Source: BPGL01 sp035463115 (GTDB lineage: Bacteria; Actinomycetota; UBA4738; HRBIN12). From it: DNA of 17,862 bases. The notes below the pieces were generated by a model. The model was not told where the DNA came from and did not search any database. It saw only the letters and a program-made list of their open reading frames with translations. Positions 6,371 through 13,519 of the stretch are shown one piece after another. Each line of letters opens with the position of its first letter. Position 1 is the first letter of the stretch. The stretch is taken from assembly GCA_035463115.1 (NCBI GenBank), contig DATHTO010000162.1, forward strand, positions 1 through 17,862, read 5' to 3'. Made by a program: the position numbers and the translations under genes.

Positions 6371-7384
6371 TCACTCCCAGCGCACGACGATCGACGCGTC
6401 GCCGGCCAGCGGCAACGAGGCAGCTTCGGCGTCGATCGCGTCGCGCGCGGTCCGGGAGAGGCGGCGCCACGTCGCGATCGTGAGCGTCCGATCGGCGCGT
6501 CGCCAGGTCCCGACGACGTCCCCGTCGACGAGCACCGCGCCGGGCCACACCCGTGAGGTCCAGAGCTCGCGAGCACGCTCGGCGTCGGGGACCAGGATCG
6601 AGCGATCGTCGCCCTGCAGCAGGAAGTATGCGTCGCCGCTCGGCAGGAGCCGCGCCGGCGCCGGCGGAGCCGTCGGCGCGCGGAACCCCTCCTCGTCGCG
6701 CGCGAGGATCCACGCCTCGCCGATCGGCGTGCGCACGAGCGTCAACGCGCGCGCGAGCGCGTCGAACGCCTGACGGGCGTCGCGCTGCCCGATGCCCGCC
6801 CATCGGGCGAACATCTCTGGCGTCCCGGGTCCGAAGACGTGGAGGTAGCGACGTGCCAGCTCCAGCCGCGCGGCGGGTGGGTCGACCGACGGGCGCGGGA
6901 CGGTGCGGATGGTGGGACGGCGCGCGCCGTCCCACCGGATCAGGACGGAACCCGTCGCCGCCGCGTACCGCAACCGGTTCGGATGCTCCCCCAGGGCGGC
7001 GCCGGCTTCGTCGTAGGTCATCGAGCCGCCCTGCAACAGCGTCTCGAGGCGAGCGGCGAGATCCTCGGCGAGGCGTCGGCCCTTGGCGTCGGTCGGCAAC
7101 CGTCCGAGGGAGAACACCGCGAGGTCCCGTGCCGGGACCACGTACGCGCTGAAACGCGGTCCCCACAGCTGGACGAGCGACGGGTCCTCCCACGTCGTCC
7201 GGCCGGTCCCATCGACGCGGGCGTGGATCGAGAGGAGCGCCGCGCGCGGCATGCTGTCCTGCAGGCCGGCCCACGCCGCCCGCCGCAGCGACGCGCGTCC
7301 GCGCGGCAGCCGTTCGTCGAGCGCGCCGACCCGCCGACGGAACGCGAGGATCCGATCGCGAGCGAGTCGCAGCGGGGTTCCCAC
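6371..7384 (-). CDS. AlkZ-like winged-helix (HTH_42) protein
   Basis: The GTG start at 7384 lies 14 bases after the stop of the deazaflavin gene, so the two form an operon. The 337-residue length fits the HTH_42 (PF06224) superfamily, which includes YcaQ/AlkZ DNA glycosylases. The N-terminal part carries RRAAWAGLQDSMPRAALLS and SLVQLWGPRFSAYVVPARDL, the latter a block common in actinobacterial members. The central part (TYDEAGAALGEHPNRLRYAA, then PEMFARWAGIGQRDARQAFD) looks like tandem winged helices, and the C-terminal part has the usual WPGAVLVDGDVVGTWRR block near the end. Glycosylase members use a QxQ-type catalytic motif; here the comparable site reads GLQD, so repair activity is uncertain. 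Other members are annotated only as winged-helix DNA-binding proteins. Confidence 0.85.
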   Translation of the reverse strand: MGTPLRLARDRILAFRRRVGALDERLPRGRASLRRAAWAGLQDSMPRAALLSIHARVDGTGRTTWEDPSLVQLWGPRFSAYVVPARDLAVFSLGRLPTDAKGRRLAEDLAARLETLLQGGSMTYDEAGAALGEHPNRLRYAAATGSVLIRWDGARRPTIRTVPRPSVDPPAARLELARRYLHVFGPGTPEMFARWAGIGQRDARQAFDALARALTLVRTPIGEAWILARDEEGFRAPTAPPAPARLLPSGDAYFLLQGDDRSILVPDAERARELWTSRVWPGAVLVDGDVVGTWRRADRTLTIATWRRLSRTARDAIDAEAASLPLAGDASIVVRWE

Positions 7385-7398
7385 CGTGGCGGCGGAGG

Positions 7399-7884
7399 CT
7401 ACGCGACCGGCTCCAGGACGACCACCGCGGTCTCGCGCGGTCGTCGGGCGGCGTAGCCGTCGAGGCCCTCGTCCAGCTCACGCCATCGCTGCCACAGTCG
7501 CTCGCGCTCCTCGCCGACCGCAGCCCTGCCGAGGACCGCACGGCGCCCGCTGCCGGCGAGCTCGACCACCGCCTCGGGGTGCGCCTGGAGGTTCAGCCAC
7601 CACGCCGGCTCGGGCGCGCCCCAGCCGTTCATCGCCATCGAGACGAGGTTCGGCCCGTCCTCGAAGTACCCGATGATCACGCTGCGCGGCTCGCCGCTGC
7701 GTCGGCCGGTCGTCGTGAGCCGCAGCGCACCCCACTTGCCCACGCGAGGACGCCACAGCCCTTTCCGGCCACGCGTCGCCCGCACGACCCACCGATGCGC
7801 ATGCCAGAACGTGACGATGAACCAGCGCGGCGGCAGCCGCGGAGACCGGCGTCGCCGAGAGCCTTCGGTCGTGGTTCCGTCCAT
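7399..7884 (-). CDS. Deazaflavin (F420)-dependent nitroreductase/quinone reductase family protein
   Basis: The ATG at 7884 has a strong AGGAGG site eight bases upstream, which settles the start; the much longer open frame to 8301 is an extension through the divergent promoter region. The 161-residue product matches the DDN family (PF04075): an N-terminal helix with PPRWFIVTFWHAHRWVVRAT, then LRLTTTGRRSGEPRSVIIGY (58-73 region), then the highly typical NGWGAPEPAWWLNLQAHPEA (86-105) and VELAG. Known members use reduced F420 to reduce quinones or nitroaromatics, often near the membrane. Substrate cannot be read from sequence. It heads a two-gene unit with the AlkZ-like gene and is divergent from the DUF6328 gene. 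Confidence 0.9.
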   Translation of the reverse strand: MDGTTTEGSRRRRSPRLPPRWFIVTFWHAHRWVVRATRGRKGLWRPRVGKWGALRLTTTGRRSGEPRSVIIGYFEDGPNLVSMAMNGWGAPEPAWWLNLQAHPEAVVELAGSGRRAVLGRAAVGEERERLWQRWRELDEGLDGYAARRPRETAVVVLEPVA

Positions 7885-8046
7885 CCCGCACACCTCCTCA
7901 CCGGCCAGCGTGACATGAGAGCGATGCCGACGACACGGGCCGGACGTCATGCGCCGGTCGGTCCTCCGGGCGACGACTCCGGTCTCGTCGACGAGGATCC
8001 GACGGCTCCGCGCACGCCGGAGGAGAGTGACGTACCTTCGGTGGGC

Positions 8047-8541
8047 ATGCTCGATGACCGAGAGACGCCGACACAGGCGCACGAGACCGACAAGGAGCGC
8101 GTCGACCGCGAGCTCGTCGAGTTCCTGAACGAGGTCCGCGTCGTCCTTCGGGGGGTGACGGTGCTGTTCGCGTTCCTGCTGACCCTGCCGTTCACGGGCC
8201 GGTTCGACTCGATCACGTCGGGCCAGCGGTTCGCGTACGCGCTGGCGTTCTACACCACGGCGCTCGCGACCGCCATGCTCACGGCTCCGACGGCGCTGCA
8301 CCGGATCCGCTTCCGGCGCGGCGACAAGGAGACCATGCTCCGCGCCTCGAACCGACTCGCGATGGTCGGCATCGCGTGCTTCGCGGTGAGCCTCGTCGCC
8401 GTCGTCTGGCTCGTGTCGGAGCTGCTGTTCGAGCTCCCGGTCGCCGTCACCATCGCGCTCGTCGCTGCGGCGATCGTGATCAGCCTCTGGTTCGTGCTCC
8501 CGCTCAGCCGTGCCTTCTCCCCGCAGCGCCGGACGCGCTGA
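8047..8541 (+). CDS. DUF6328 family four-helix membrane protein
   Basis: The 164-residue product begins with an acidic cytosolic head (ETDKERVDRELVEFLNEVRVVLRG), followed by four hydrophobic segments at about residues 34-50, 63-84, 103-127 and 131-154, and a short basic tail. The head RELVEFLNEVRV plus LTLPFTGRF and the FYTTALAT block are typical of DUF6328. The ATG at 8047 is preceded only by a weak GGTGGG. A GTG at 8041 with GGAGGAG about 13 bases upstream is an alternative start, adding two residues. Role unknown; integral membrane location is inferred. Confidence 0.85.
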   Translation: MLDDRETPTQAHETDKERVDRELVEFLNEVRVVLRGVTVLFAFLLTLPFTGRFDSITSGQRFAYALAFYTTALATAMLTAPTALHRIRFRRGDKETMLRASNRLAMVGIACFAVSLVAVVWLVSELLFELPVAVTIALVAAAIVISLWFVLPLSRAFSPQRRTR

Positions 8542-8574
8542 CGGTCAGAGGCGCCGCCGGACGCTGGTCGTCGC

Positions 8575-8700
8575 CTACGTCCGCGGGCCCGGATCGACGT
8601 ACGACGATGGCGGGATCGGCCCGGCGCTCAGGTACGTCTGCTCCTCGACCGAGAACGTCCAGGTCTGGAGCAGCGGGTTCGTCGCGGCCTCGTCCGAGGG
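8575..8700 (-). pseudogene. Orphan fragment of an acyltransferase family 3 (OafA-like) gene
   Basis: In one minus-strand frame, bases 8629-8697 encode SDEAATN then PLLQTWTFSVEEQTYL. NPLLxTWxxSVEEQxYL is the best conserved block of acyltransferase-3 membrane proteins (O-acetyltransferases). The frame then loses resemblance and stops at 8575, and nothing similar is seen upstream. The usual 350-700-residue, ten-helix protein is absent, so this is a remnant if homologous at all. The resemblance is short (about 20 residues) but specific. The rest of the 267-base gap between the DUF6328 gene and the gene at 8809 shows nothing else I can name. Confidence 0.5.
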
Positions 8701-8808
8701 GGACCGTCCCCCACAACGCGCCGCCCCGGTGTGAGAGACTGGTTGGAGTAGTCAGCGGGACCGCTCGCGAAGAGGCCGTGGGCAGCCCCCCGATCGAGGG
8801 AGGGCGTC

Positions 8809-9066
8809 ATGTCCAGGGCTTCCCTGAGGAAGCGAACGCAGGGTCCCTTCACCGTGCACACGGCGCGCGGAACGGGTTCGTACCGGAGCCGTTCCAACGC
8901 TGATTCCGCTGCTCGTTGGGTCTCTCGTGACACGGGAGCGTCGGTCACCATCGTGAACGAGCGCACCGGCGAGACCTGGAACGTGTCTGCATCTCCTCGA
9001 CGTGAGCCACCGGGCTCGCCGCTCTCGGGGGCCACCACGGAGAACGACGTCAGGAGCAACGCATGA
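8809..9066 (+). CDS. Small basic hypothetical protein, first of three coupled micro-genes
   Basis: The ATG at 8809 follows GGAGGG by four bases, a strong ribosome site. The 85-residue product is rich in Arg, Ser and Thr: a basic head (MSRASLRKRTQGPF), a middle SAARWVSRDTGASVTIVNER and TGETWNVS that reads like two beta strands, then a Pro/Ser-rich tail. No membrane segment, Cys or recognised domain is seen. Its stop overlaps the next start as ATGA, supporting translation of both. I do not recognise the family. Confidence 0.68.
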   Translation: MSRASLRKRTQGPFTVHTARGTGSYRSRSNADSAARWVSRDTGASVTIVNERTGETWNVSASPRREPPGSPLSGATTENDVRSNA

Positions 9067-9194
9067 TCGACGATCGCTGCGAGCACGGCGTTCCACTCGG
9101 AAAGGACAACCCGAACCTCCCCTGCTCGCGGTGCGAGGCGCTCGCCGCCGCTCGTGAGGCACCGTCGGTGAAGGTGGCACAGCCGTCGCGGTGA
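9063..9194 (+). CDS. 43-residue Cys/His micro-protein, translationally coupled
   Basis: The ATG at 9063 overlaps the previous stop (ATGA at 9063-9066) and has AGGAG seven bases upstream, so translation is well supported despite the length. The product begins MIDDRCEHGVPLGKDNPNLP and continues CSRCEALAAAREAPSVKV to QPSR. Cys6, His8, Cys21 and Cys24 make a plausible single zinc site (C-x-H then C-x2-C), followed by a short helix. Its stop overlaps the next gene's GTG as GTGA (9191-9194). The gene is easily missed because of its size. No function assigned. Confidence 0.7.
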   Translation: MIDDRCEHGVPLGKDNPNLPCSRCEALAAAREAPSVKVAQPSR

Positions 9195-9463
9195 CGCACC
9201 GTCGAGCCGTCGGGCGCACGGTGATGGACATCGCCCCCCACCGGTGCGATCCGCCCGATCCACTCGGTGACGACACGCGAACATGGACGTGCCGCTCGTG
9301 CGGTCGCACGTTCAACAAGGTGTTCCCGCGGTTCGAGTTCCTGCGTCACGAGCACCAGCGCGCGAGCTGGATCATCAGGCCACGGCGGGCGGACCGGCGC
9401 GAGCCGCGTCCGCGCGTCGATCCGCACCTGGACGGCAGCCTCGCTCCGACGCACCGTGCGTGA
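9191..9463 (+). CDS. Small C2H2-like zinc-finger protein, third coupled micro-gene
   Basis: The GTG at 9191 overlaps the preceding TGA by four bases, giving 90 residues. An in-frame ATG at 9224 would give 79 residues (MDIAPHRCDPPDPLGDD...) and keeps the whole motif, so the start is uncertain. The core is TWTCRSCGRTFNKVFPRFEF followed by LRHEHQR: Cys-x2-Cys-x15-His-x-His with aromatic and Leu positions like a classical C2H2 finger. The flanks are strongly basic (RRADRREPRPR), suggesting nucleic-acid binding. C2H2-type fingers are uncommon in bacteria outside the Ros/MucR group, and this does not look like Ros. Cytosolic; function unknown. Confidence 0.68.
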   Translation: MTHRRAVGRTVMDIAPHRCDPPDPLGDDTRTWTCRSCGRTFNKVFPRFEFLRHEHQRASWIIRPRRADRREPRPRVDPHLDGSLAPTHRA

Positions 9464-9635
9464 TCGAACGTCGCTCGGTTCAGGTAGCATCGACGGGTTG
9501 CGAGTCTCGATCCCGAGACGCGCGCGTCGATGTCCCGCGAACCTTCGCGCTTCCACGACCGCCGAGCGGTCGGAGGCTGCCCCGGAGCGCCACCTCGTCG
9601 CGCTCCACCACGACAGCCGATAGGAAGAGGTTCAG
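9464..9635 (+). promoter_or_regulatory. Structured leader and candidate promoter of the DEAD-box helicase gene
   Basis: TAGCAT at 9485-9490 resembles an actinomycete -10 box, but no good -35 is placed correctly (GTGATC at 9460-9465 is 19 bases away). Downstream lie three small inverted repeats: TCTCG/CGAGA (9505-9518), CGCGAA/TTCGCG (9536-9549) and GACCGC/GCGGTC (9557-9571). AGGAAGAGG (9622-9630) is the ribosome site, five bases before the ATG. If transcription starts near 9497 the leader is about 140 bases, long for this window. Long leaders are known on cold-induced and self-regulated DEAD-box helicase mRNAs; a regulatory role here is inferred. Confidence 0.35.
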
Positions 9636-10838
9636 ATGTCGATGTCCGCCGTCCAGCCGGGAGCCCCCGTGGGCGCCCTCGACCCCCGCTCGTTCACGGA
9701 GCTCGGCGTCTCACCGGGGGTCGCCGAGGCGCTCGGGATCGACGGGATCGTGACGCCGTTCCCGATCCAGTCGCGCGTGATCCCGGATGCCCTCGCAGGT
9801 TCCGACGTGCTCGCACGCTCGCGGACCGGGTCCGGCAAAACGCTCGCGTTCGCGGTTCCGATCGTCGAACGGCTGCGGCCGGGGCGCAGACCGCACGCGC
9901 TGGTCGTCGTTCCGACGCGCGAGCTCGCCAGCCAGGTCGCGGACGGGTTCCGCGCGATCGTCGGCGCGAGCGGCCTCACGGTCGCTCCGGTGTACGGCGG
10001 TGTCTCCATCCCGGCGCAGGCCAAGAAGGCGAGGACCGCCGACATCGTCGTGGCGACGCCGGGTCGCCTGCTCGACCTCGTCGCCAGACGGCTGCTCCGT
10101 CTCGACCAGGTCGGCATCGTGGTGCTGGACGAAGCCGACCGGCTGTTGGACATGGGGTTCGTGCCCGACGTGCGGAAGATCCTCGCCCTGCTGCGCCCGG
10201 AACGTCAGACGATGCTCTTCTCCGCCACGCTCGACGGCGACGTCGGCGATCTCGCGCGCGAGGTCACGCGCCACCCCACCGTGCACGAGGTCGGCGACGG
10301 ACGACTGACGGTGACCGACGTCGCGCATCGGTTCGTCGCCGTCGCTCATCCGGACAAGCACCCGAGGTTGATCCGTGAGCTGGCGGCCGAGCGTGACCTG
10401 GCCCTCGTCTTCGTGAGGACGCAGCGCGGAGCGGACCGCCTCGCGCGGGCGCTCCGGAAGGCGGGGTTCGGGGCCGGCGAGCTCCACGGCGGCATGTCGC
10501 AGGGCCAGCGCGAGCGCGCACTCGCACGCTTCGTGAGCCGCCACCGCGACGTGCTCGTCGCGACCGACGTGGCGGCACGCGGTCTCGACGTCGACGGCAT
10601 CTCCCACGTCATCAACTACGACGCTCCTGCCGACCACACGACGTACGTGCACCGCGTCGGGCGGACGGGACGAGCTGGACGCCGCGGCGACGCCGTGACG
10701 TTCGTCACGCCGGATCAGCACACCGACATCGGCAAGATCGCGAAGCGTCTCGCCCTCACGACGGGCCTCGGACACACCCGGCCGGCTCCCGCCGCGCGCC
10801 GACGCGCCGAGCCTCGCCGCCGTCGACCCACGAGGTGA
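9636..10838 (+). CDS. DEAD-box ATP-dependent RNA helicase
   Basis: The 400-residue product is a minimal DEAD-box core. In order: Q motif with FTELGVSP...PFPIQ (Gln45), motif I SRTGSGKT (62-69, Lys68; the usual first Ala is Ser), Ia PTRELASQV, Ib TPGRLLD, motif II DEAD (165-168), motif III SAT (196-198), motif IV region LVFVRTQRGADRLA, motif V ATDVAARGLDVDGISHVIN and motif VI HRVGRTGR (339-346). A short Arg/Pro-rich tail (RRRAEPRRRRPTR) replaces long C-terminal extensions and probably adds RNA affinity, as in RhlE-type enzymes. All ATPase residues are present, so it should be active in RNA remodelling or cold adaptation. Start at the first ATG (9636), after AGGAAGAGG; a second ATG is two codons later. 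Confidence 0.96.
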   Translation: MSMSAVQPGAPVGALDPRSFTELGVSPGVAEALGIDGIVTPFPIQSRVIPDALAGSDVLARSRTGSGKTLAFAVPIVERLRPGRRPHALVVVPTRELASQVADGFRAIVGASGLTVAPVYGGVSIPAQAKKARTADIVVATPGRLLDLVARRLLRLDQVGIVVLDEADRLLDMGFVPDVRKILALLRPERQTMLFSATLDGDVGDLAREVTRHPTVHEVGDGRLTVTDVAHRFVAVAHPDKHPRLIRELAAERDLALVFVRTQRGADRLARALRKAGFGAGELHGGMSQGQRERALARFVSRHRDVLVATDVAARGLDVDGISHVINYDAPADHTTYVHRVGRTGRAGRRGDAVTFVTPDQHTDIGKIAKRLALTTGLGHTRPAPAARRRAEPRRRRPTR

Positions 10839-10917
10839 CGCGGTCGGCGAACCGAACCTGGGGCGCGGTCCGTCCGGGCCGGCCCGGCGGAGGGAGCGAA
10901 CCGATGCTCGGCGCGGG

Positions 10918-10946
10918 TTGTGCCGTACGGGCGCGCGGTCTAGTGT
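10918..10946 (+). promoter_or_regulatory. Candidate promoter of the seven-bladed propeller gene
   Basis: TTGTGC (10918-10923), a 17-base spacer and TAGTGT (10941-10946) form a sigma-A-like promoter in the 139-base gap after the helicase. The transcript would start near 10953, leaving a 25-base leader with AGGGAGGA (10961-10968) before the TTG start at 10978. The element rules out the longer reading from 10918, whose start codon would be the -35 box itself. Confidence 0.55.
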
Positions 10947-10977
10947 CCGCGTCGATCGCCAGGGAGGATCACCGACC

Positions 10978-12294
10978 TTGAGCACGGCCCGTCGCGCCTG
11001 CACCGCCGTCACGATCTCGCTCCTGTGCCTCGCTTCGAGCGCCCCCGCAACGATCGCCTCGACGAACGCGACGACGAAGCGGGCCAGCGTGAAGAACTCC
11101 GGCGCCGAGGCGCCTCAAGGAGGGCTCTACGAGTCGATCTCGGGGAGCGGCCGGTTCGTCGCCTTCGAGACCGTTTCGGCGCTGGTCCCCCGCGACACGA
11201 ACGGCGAAACCGACGTCTACGTTCGCGATCTCCGCGAGGGCACGACCAGGATCGTCAGCGTGCGCTCCAACGGCGCCCTCGGCAACGGCGACAGTGGCTA
11301 CGCGGCGATCTCGGCGAACGGGAGGTTCGTGACCTTCAGCTCGGAGGCGTCGAACCTGGTGAAGGGCGATACCAACGGTGTGCAGGACGTCTTCGTGCAC
11401 GACCGCTCCATCGGCACGACCACACGCGTGAGCGTCAGCACCCGCGGACGGCAGGGGAACGACCACAGCAACGATCAGGCCATCTCGGCCAAGGGTCGGT
11501 TCGTCACGTTCGAGTCGGACGCGACGAACCTCGTCAGAGGCGACGCGAACGGATACGGAGACGTGTTCGTTCACGACCGGGAGACGGGCAGGACGACGCT
11601 GGTCAGTGTGAGCTCGTCCGGTGAGCAGGCGAACGCGCCGGCCGGCGGGCTGGCCCCCGGAACGATCTCGGCGGACGGGGCCCGCGTCGTGTTCGCCAGC
11701 GAAGCCACCAACCTCGTTCCGGGTGACACGAACGGTGCGCAGGACGTCTTCGTCCATGACCGGAGAACGGGCACGACGAGACGCGTGAGCGTCAACTCAC
11801 AGGGCCAGCAGGGCGACGATCGGAGCTCCCTCGGCTCGATCTCCGGCAACGGCCGGTTCGTCGCGTTCTCGTCGCCAGCGACCAACCTCGTCGGGAACGA
11901 CGCGAACGCCGAGGTGGACGTCTTCGTGCGAGACCTCGAGAAGAAGCGGACCACACGGGTGAGCATCGGATCGGCCGGCAACGAGGCGAACGGGCAGAGT
12001 ACCTCCCCATCGATCTCGGCCACCGGACGGTACGTCGCCTTCGATTCGATGGCCGACGATCTCGTCGGGAACGACACGAACGACGCGCCCGACATCTTCG
12101 TGCGCGACCGCGAGCGTGGGAAGACCCGGCGGGTCAGCCTGAGCCGGACCGGCGTCGAGGGCGACAGCAACAGCGAGTATCCGCTGATCTCGGCGGACGG
12201 TCGCTTCGTGGCCTTCCAGTCGCTCGCGACGAACCTCATCGGCAACGACACGAACGCGACCACCGACATCTACGTCCGCGGCCCGCTGACCTGA
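10978..12294 (+). CDS. Secreted seven-bladed propeller with D-x-N loop in every blade
   Basis: The TTG at 10978 is nine bases after AGGGAGGA and gives a 438-residue protein with a Sec signal peptide (RRACTAVTISLLCLASSAPA). The mature part is seven repeats of 58 residues (one of 61). Each has an ISxxGRFVxFxS strand pair, a NLVxxD turn, a loop of the form D-[TA]-N-[GAD]-x-x-D-[VI]-[FY]-V-[RH]-[DG], then a GxTTRVSVxxxG strand. The loops start at about residues 73, 131, 189, 250, 308, 366 and 424. Seven equal repeats indicate a seven-bladed TolB/WD40-like propeller. The Asp/Asn-rich loop could bind calcium, which is an inference. The last blade ends six residues after its loop (YVRGPLT), so blade 1 is probably completed by the C-terminal strand. 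Role unknown: extracellular binding or matrix protein. Confidence 0.85.
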   Translation: MSTARRACTAVTISLLCLASSAPATIASTNATTKRASVKNSGAEAPQGGLYESISGSGRFVAFETVSALVPRDTNGETDVYVRDLREGTTRIVSVRSNGALGNGDSGYAAISANGRFVTFSSEASNLVKGDTNGVQDVFVHDRSIGTTTRVSVSTRGRQGNDHSNDQAISAKGRFVTFESDATNLVRGDANGYGDVFVHDRETGRTTLVSVSSSGEQANAPAGGLAPGTISADGARVVFASEATNLVPGDTNGAQDVFVHDRRTGTTRRVSVNSQGQQGDDRSSLGSISGNGRFVAFSSPATNLVGNDANAEVDVFVRDLEKKRTTRVSIGSAGNEANGQSTSPSISATGRYVAFDSMADDLVGNDTNDAPDIFVRDRERGKTRRVSLSRTGVEGDSNSEYPLISADGRFVAFQSLATNLIGNDTNATTDIYVRGPLT

Positions 12295-12308
12295 CGTCAG
12301 GGGCTGCA

Positions 12309-12339
12309 GCGGCCGACGACGCTCGCCGTCGAACGCCGC
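12309..12339. terminator. Candidate bidirectional terminator between convergent genes
   Basis: GCGGC (12309-12313) plus CGACG (12314-12318) can pair with CGTCG (12327-12331) and GCCGC (12335-12339), a ten-pair stem with a three-base bulge and eight-base loop, in the 49-base gap between convergent genes ending at 12294 and 12344. No T-tract follows on either side. Confidence 0.4.
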
Positions 12340-12343
12340 CGGT

Positions 12344-13333
12344 TCAGTCCGCCGACGCGACGGTGATGGCGATCTTCCCCTTCCGGCCGCGTCCTCCGCG
12401 CAGGTACCGCATCGCGTCGGGAACGTCGGCCAGAGCGAACGTCCGGTCGATCAAGGGCCGAACCTTCCCCGCTTCGATCAGGTCCGTCAGGGTCACGAGG
12501 TCGGCCGCGTGCTCCTTCGCCACGAACCCCTTCAACGTCTGGCTCGACACCAGGGAAAGCACCGGTGCCCGGACGGTCCCTCGACCGAAGCCACCGAGGA
12601 GCTTGCCCTTGCCGCCTTCGCCTCCCACGATCACGAGCGTTCCGCGAGGCGTCAGCGCCCGCCGTAACGCGGACAGCTCGCGGTTCCCGCCGGTATCCAG
12701 GATGACGTCGTATCGGGCCTCCGCCCTCGTGAAGTCCTCCTGGGTGTAGTCGACGACGGCGTCGGCGCCGATCGAGCGCACCGCCTCGATCTGGTCCGTG
12801 CTGCAGACACCGGTGACGATCGCACCGAACGCCTTCGCGATCTGCACCGCGAACGATCCGACACCTCCCGCGGCGCCGATCACGAGGACGGACGCTCCGG
12901 GCTGGACCTTGCCGTGGTCCCGGACCGCTTGGAGCGCGGTGGTGCCGGTGATCGGCACGGTCGCCGCTTCCTCGAACGAGAGGTTCGTCGGTTTCGGAGC
13001 CAGCTTCCCGACGTTCACGGTGGCGTACTCGGCGAACGCGCCGTCGCAGATGCCGTAGACGGCCTCGCCGACCTCGAACCCGGTGACGCCGGGGCCGACC
13101 GCCTCGACGCGACCGGCGACGTCGCGGCCTCGGACACGGATCTTCGGCTTCGTCAGACCGCTCGCCGGTCGGAACGCGAGCGGCATGCCGGCCATGAAGT
13201 GCCAGTCGCCCGCGAACAGGCTCGCCGCCCGCACGCCGATCGACACCTCACCCGCGCCGGCGTGGGGAGCGTCGATGTCTTCGAGGTGCAGGACCTCCGC
13301 CTCGCCGTAGCGATCTTGCACGATCGCCTTCAT
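12344..13333 (-). CDS. Zinc-free MDR-family NAD(P)-dependent oxidoreductase (quinone oxidoreductase-like)
   Basis: The ATG at 13333 follows GAGGAGG with a four-base gap, so the eight extra upstream residues of the open frame are discarded. The 329-residue product has an N-terminal GroES-like domain (MKAIVQDRYG...; SLFAGDWHFMAGMP; RGRDVAGRVEAVGPGV) and a Rossmann domain with GAAGGVG (153-159) and the AVQIAKAFGAIVTGVCS strand-helix. The Cys/His/Glu ligands of zinc alcohol dehydrogenases are absent, so it belongs with quinone or enone reductases of the medium-chain family; the preference for NADPH is likely but not read directly. Substrate unknown. It is convergent with the propeller gene and divergent from the small barrel protein at 13520. 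Confidence 0.92.
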   Translation of the reverse strand: MKAIVQDRYGEAEVLHLEDIDAPHAGAGEVSIGVRAASLFAGDWHFMAGMPLAFRPASGLTKPKIRVRGRDVAGRVEAVGPGVTGFEVGEAVYGICDGAFAEYATVNVGKLAPKPTNLSFEEAATVPITGTTALQAVRDHGKVQPGASVLVIGAAGGVGSFAVQIAKAFGAIVTGVCSTDQIEAVRSIGADAVVDYTQEDFTRAEARYDVILDTGGNRELSALRRALTPRGTLVIVGGEGGKGKLLGGFGRGTVRAPVLSLVSSQTLKGFVAKEHAADLVTLTDLIEAGKVRPLIDRTFALADVPDAMRYLRGGRGRKGKIAITVASAD

Positions 13334-13444
13334 GGGACCTCCTCTGGCCGTCGGCACGGGTCACGGGCTCGGAAGCAGCCCGGGGTGCAGCATGGCAGAC
13401 CGCTGCACGGGCGGCGTCGCTCGCTTCCACCGGCCACACGCGCG

Positions 13445-13474
13445 TGGACGACCCGACGCCACCTCCTGCATAGT
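13445..13474 (+). promoter_or_regulatory. Candidate promoter for the small alpha/beta-barrel gene
   Basis: TGGACG (13445-13450), an 18-base spacer and CATAGT (13469-13474), four of six matches each, lie in the 186-base divergent gap. The transcript would start near 13481, 39 bases before the ATG at 13520, with GGGAGG as ribosome site. Confidence 0.4.
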
Positions 13475-13519
13475 GGGCATCTCGCGACCCATGGCGGTTC
13501 GCGGACGGGAGGCACGACG

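Noticed and set aside
10874..10887. Perfect 14-base palindrome CCGGGCCGGCCCGG after the helicase
   Set aside because: No loop for a hairpin and no T-tract; equally explained by GC-rich composition, so not called as a terminator or operator.
9711..11012. 433-codon minus-strand ORF opposite the DEAD-box helicase
   Set aside because: No domain or ribosome site; Arg/His/Asp-rich composition typical of antisense frames in high-GC DNA, and the helicase motifs are complete on the other strand.
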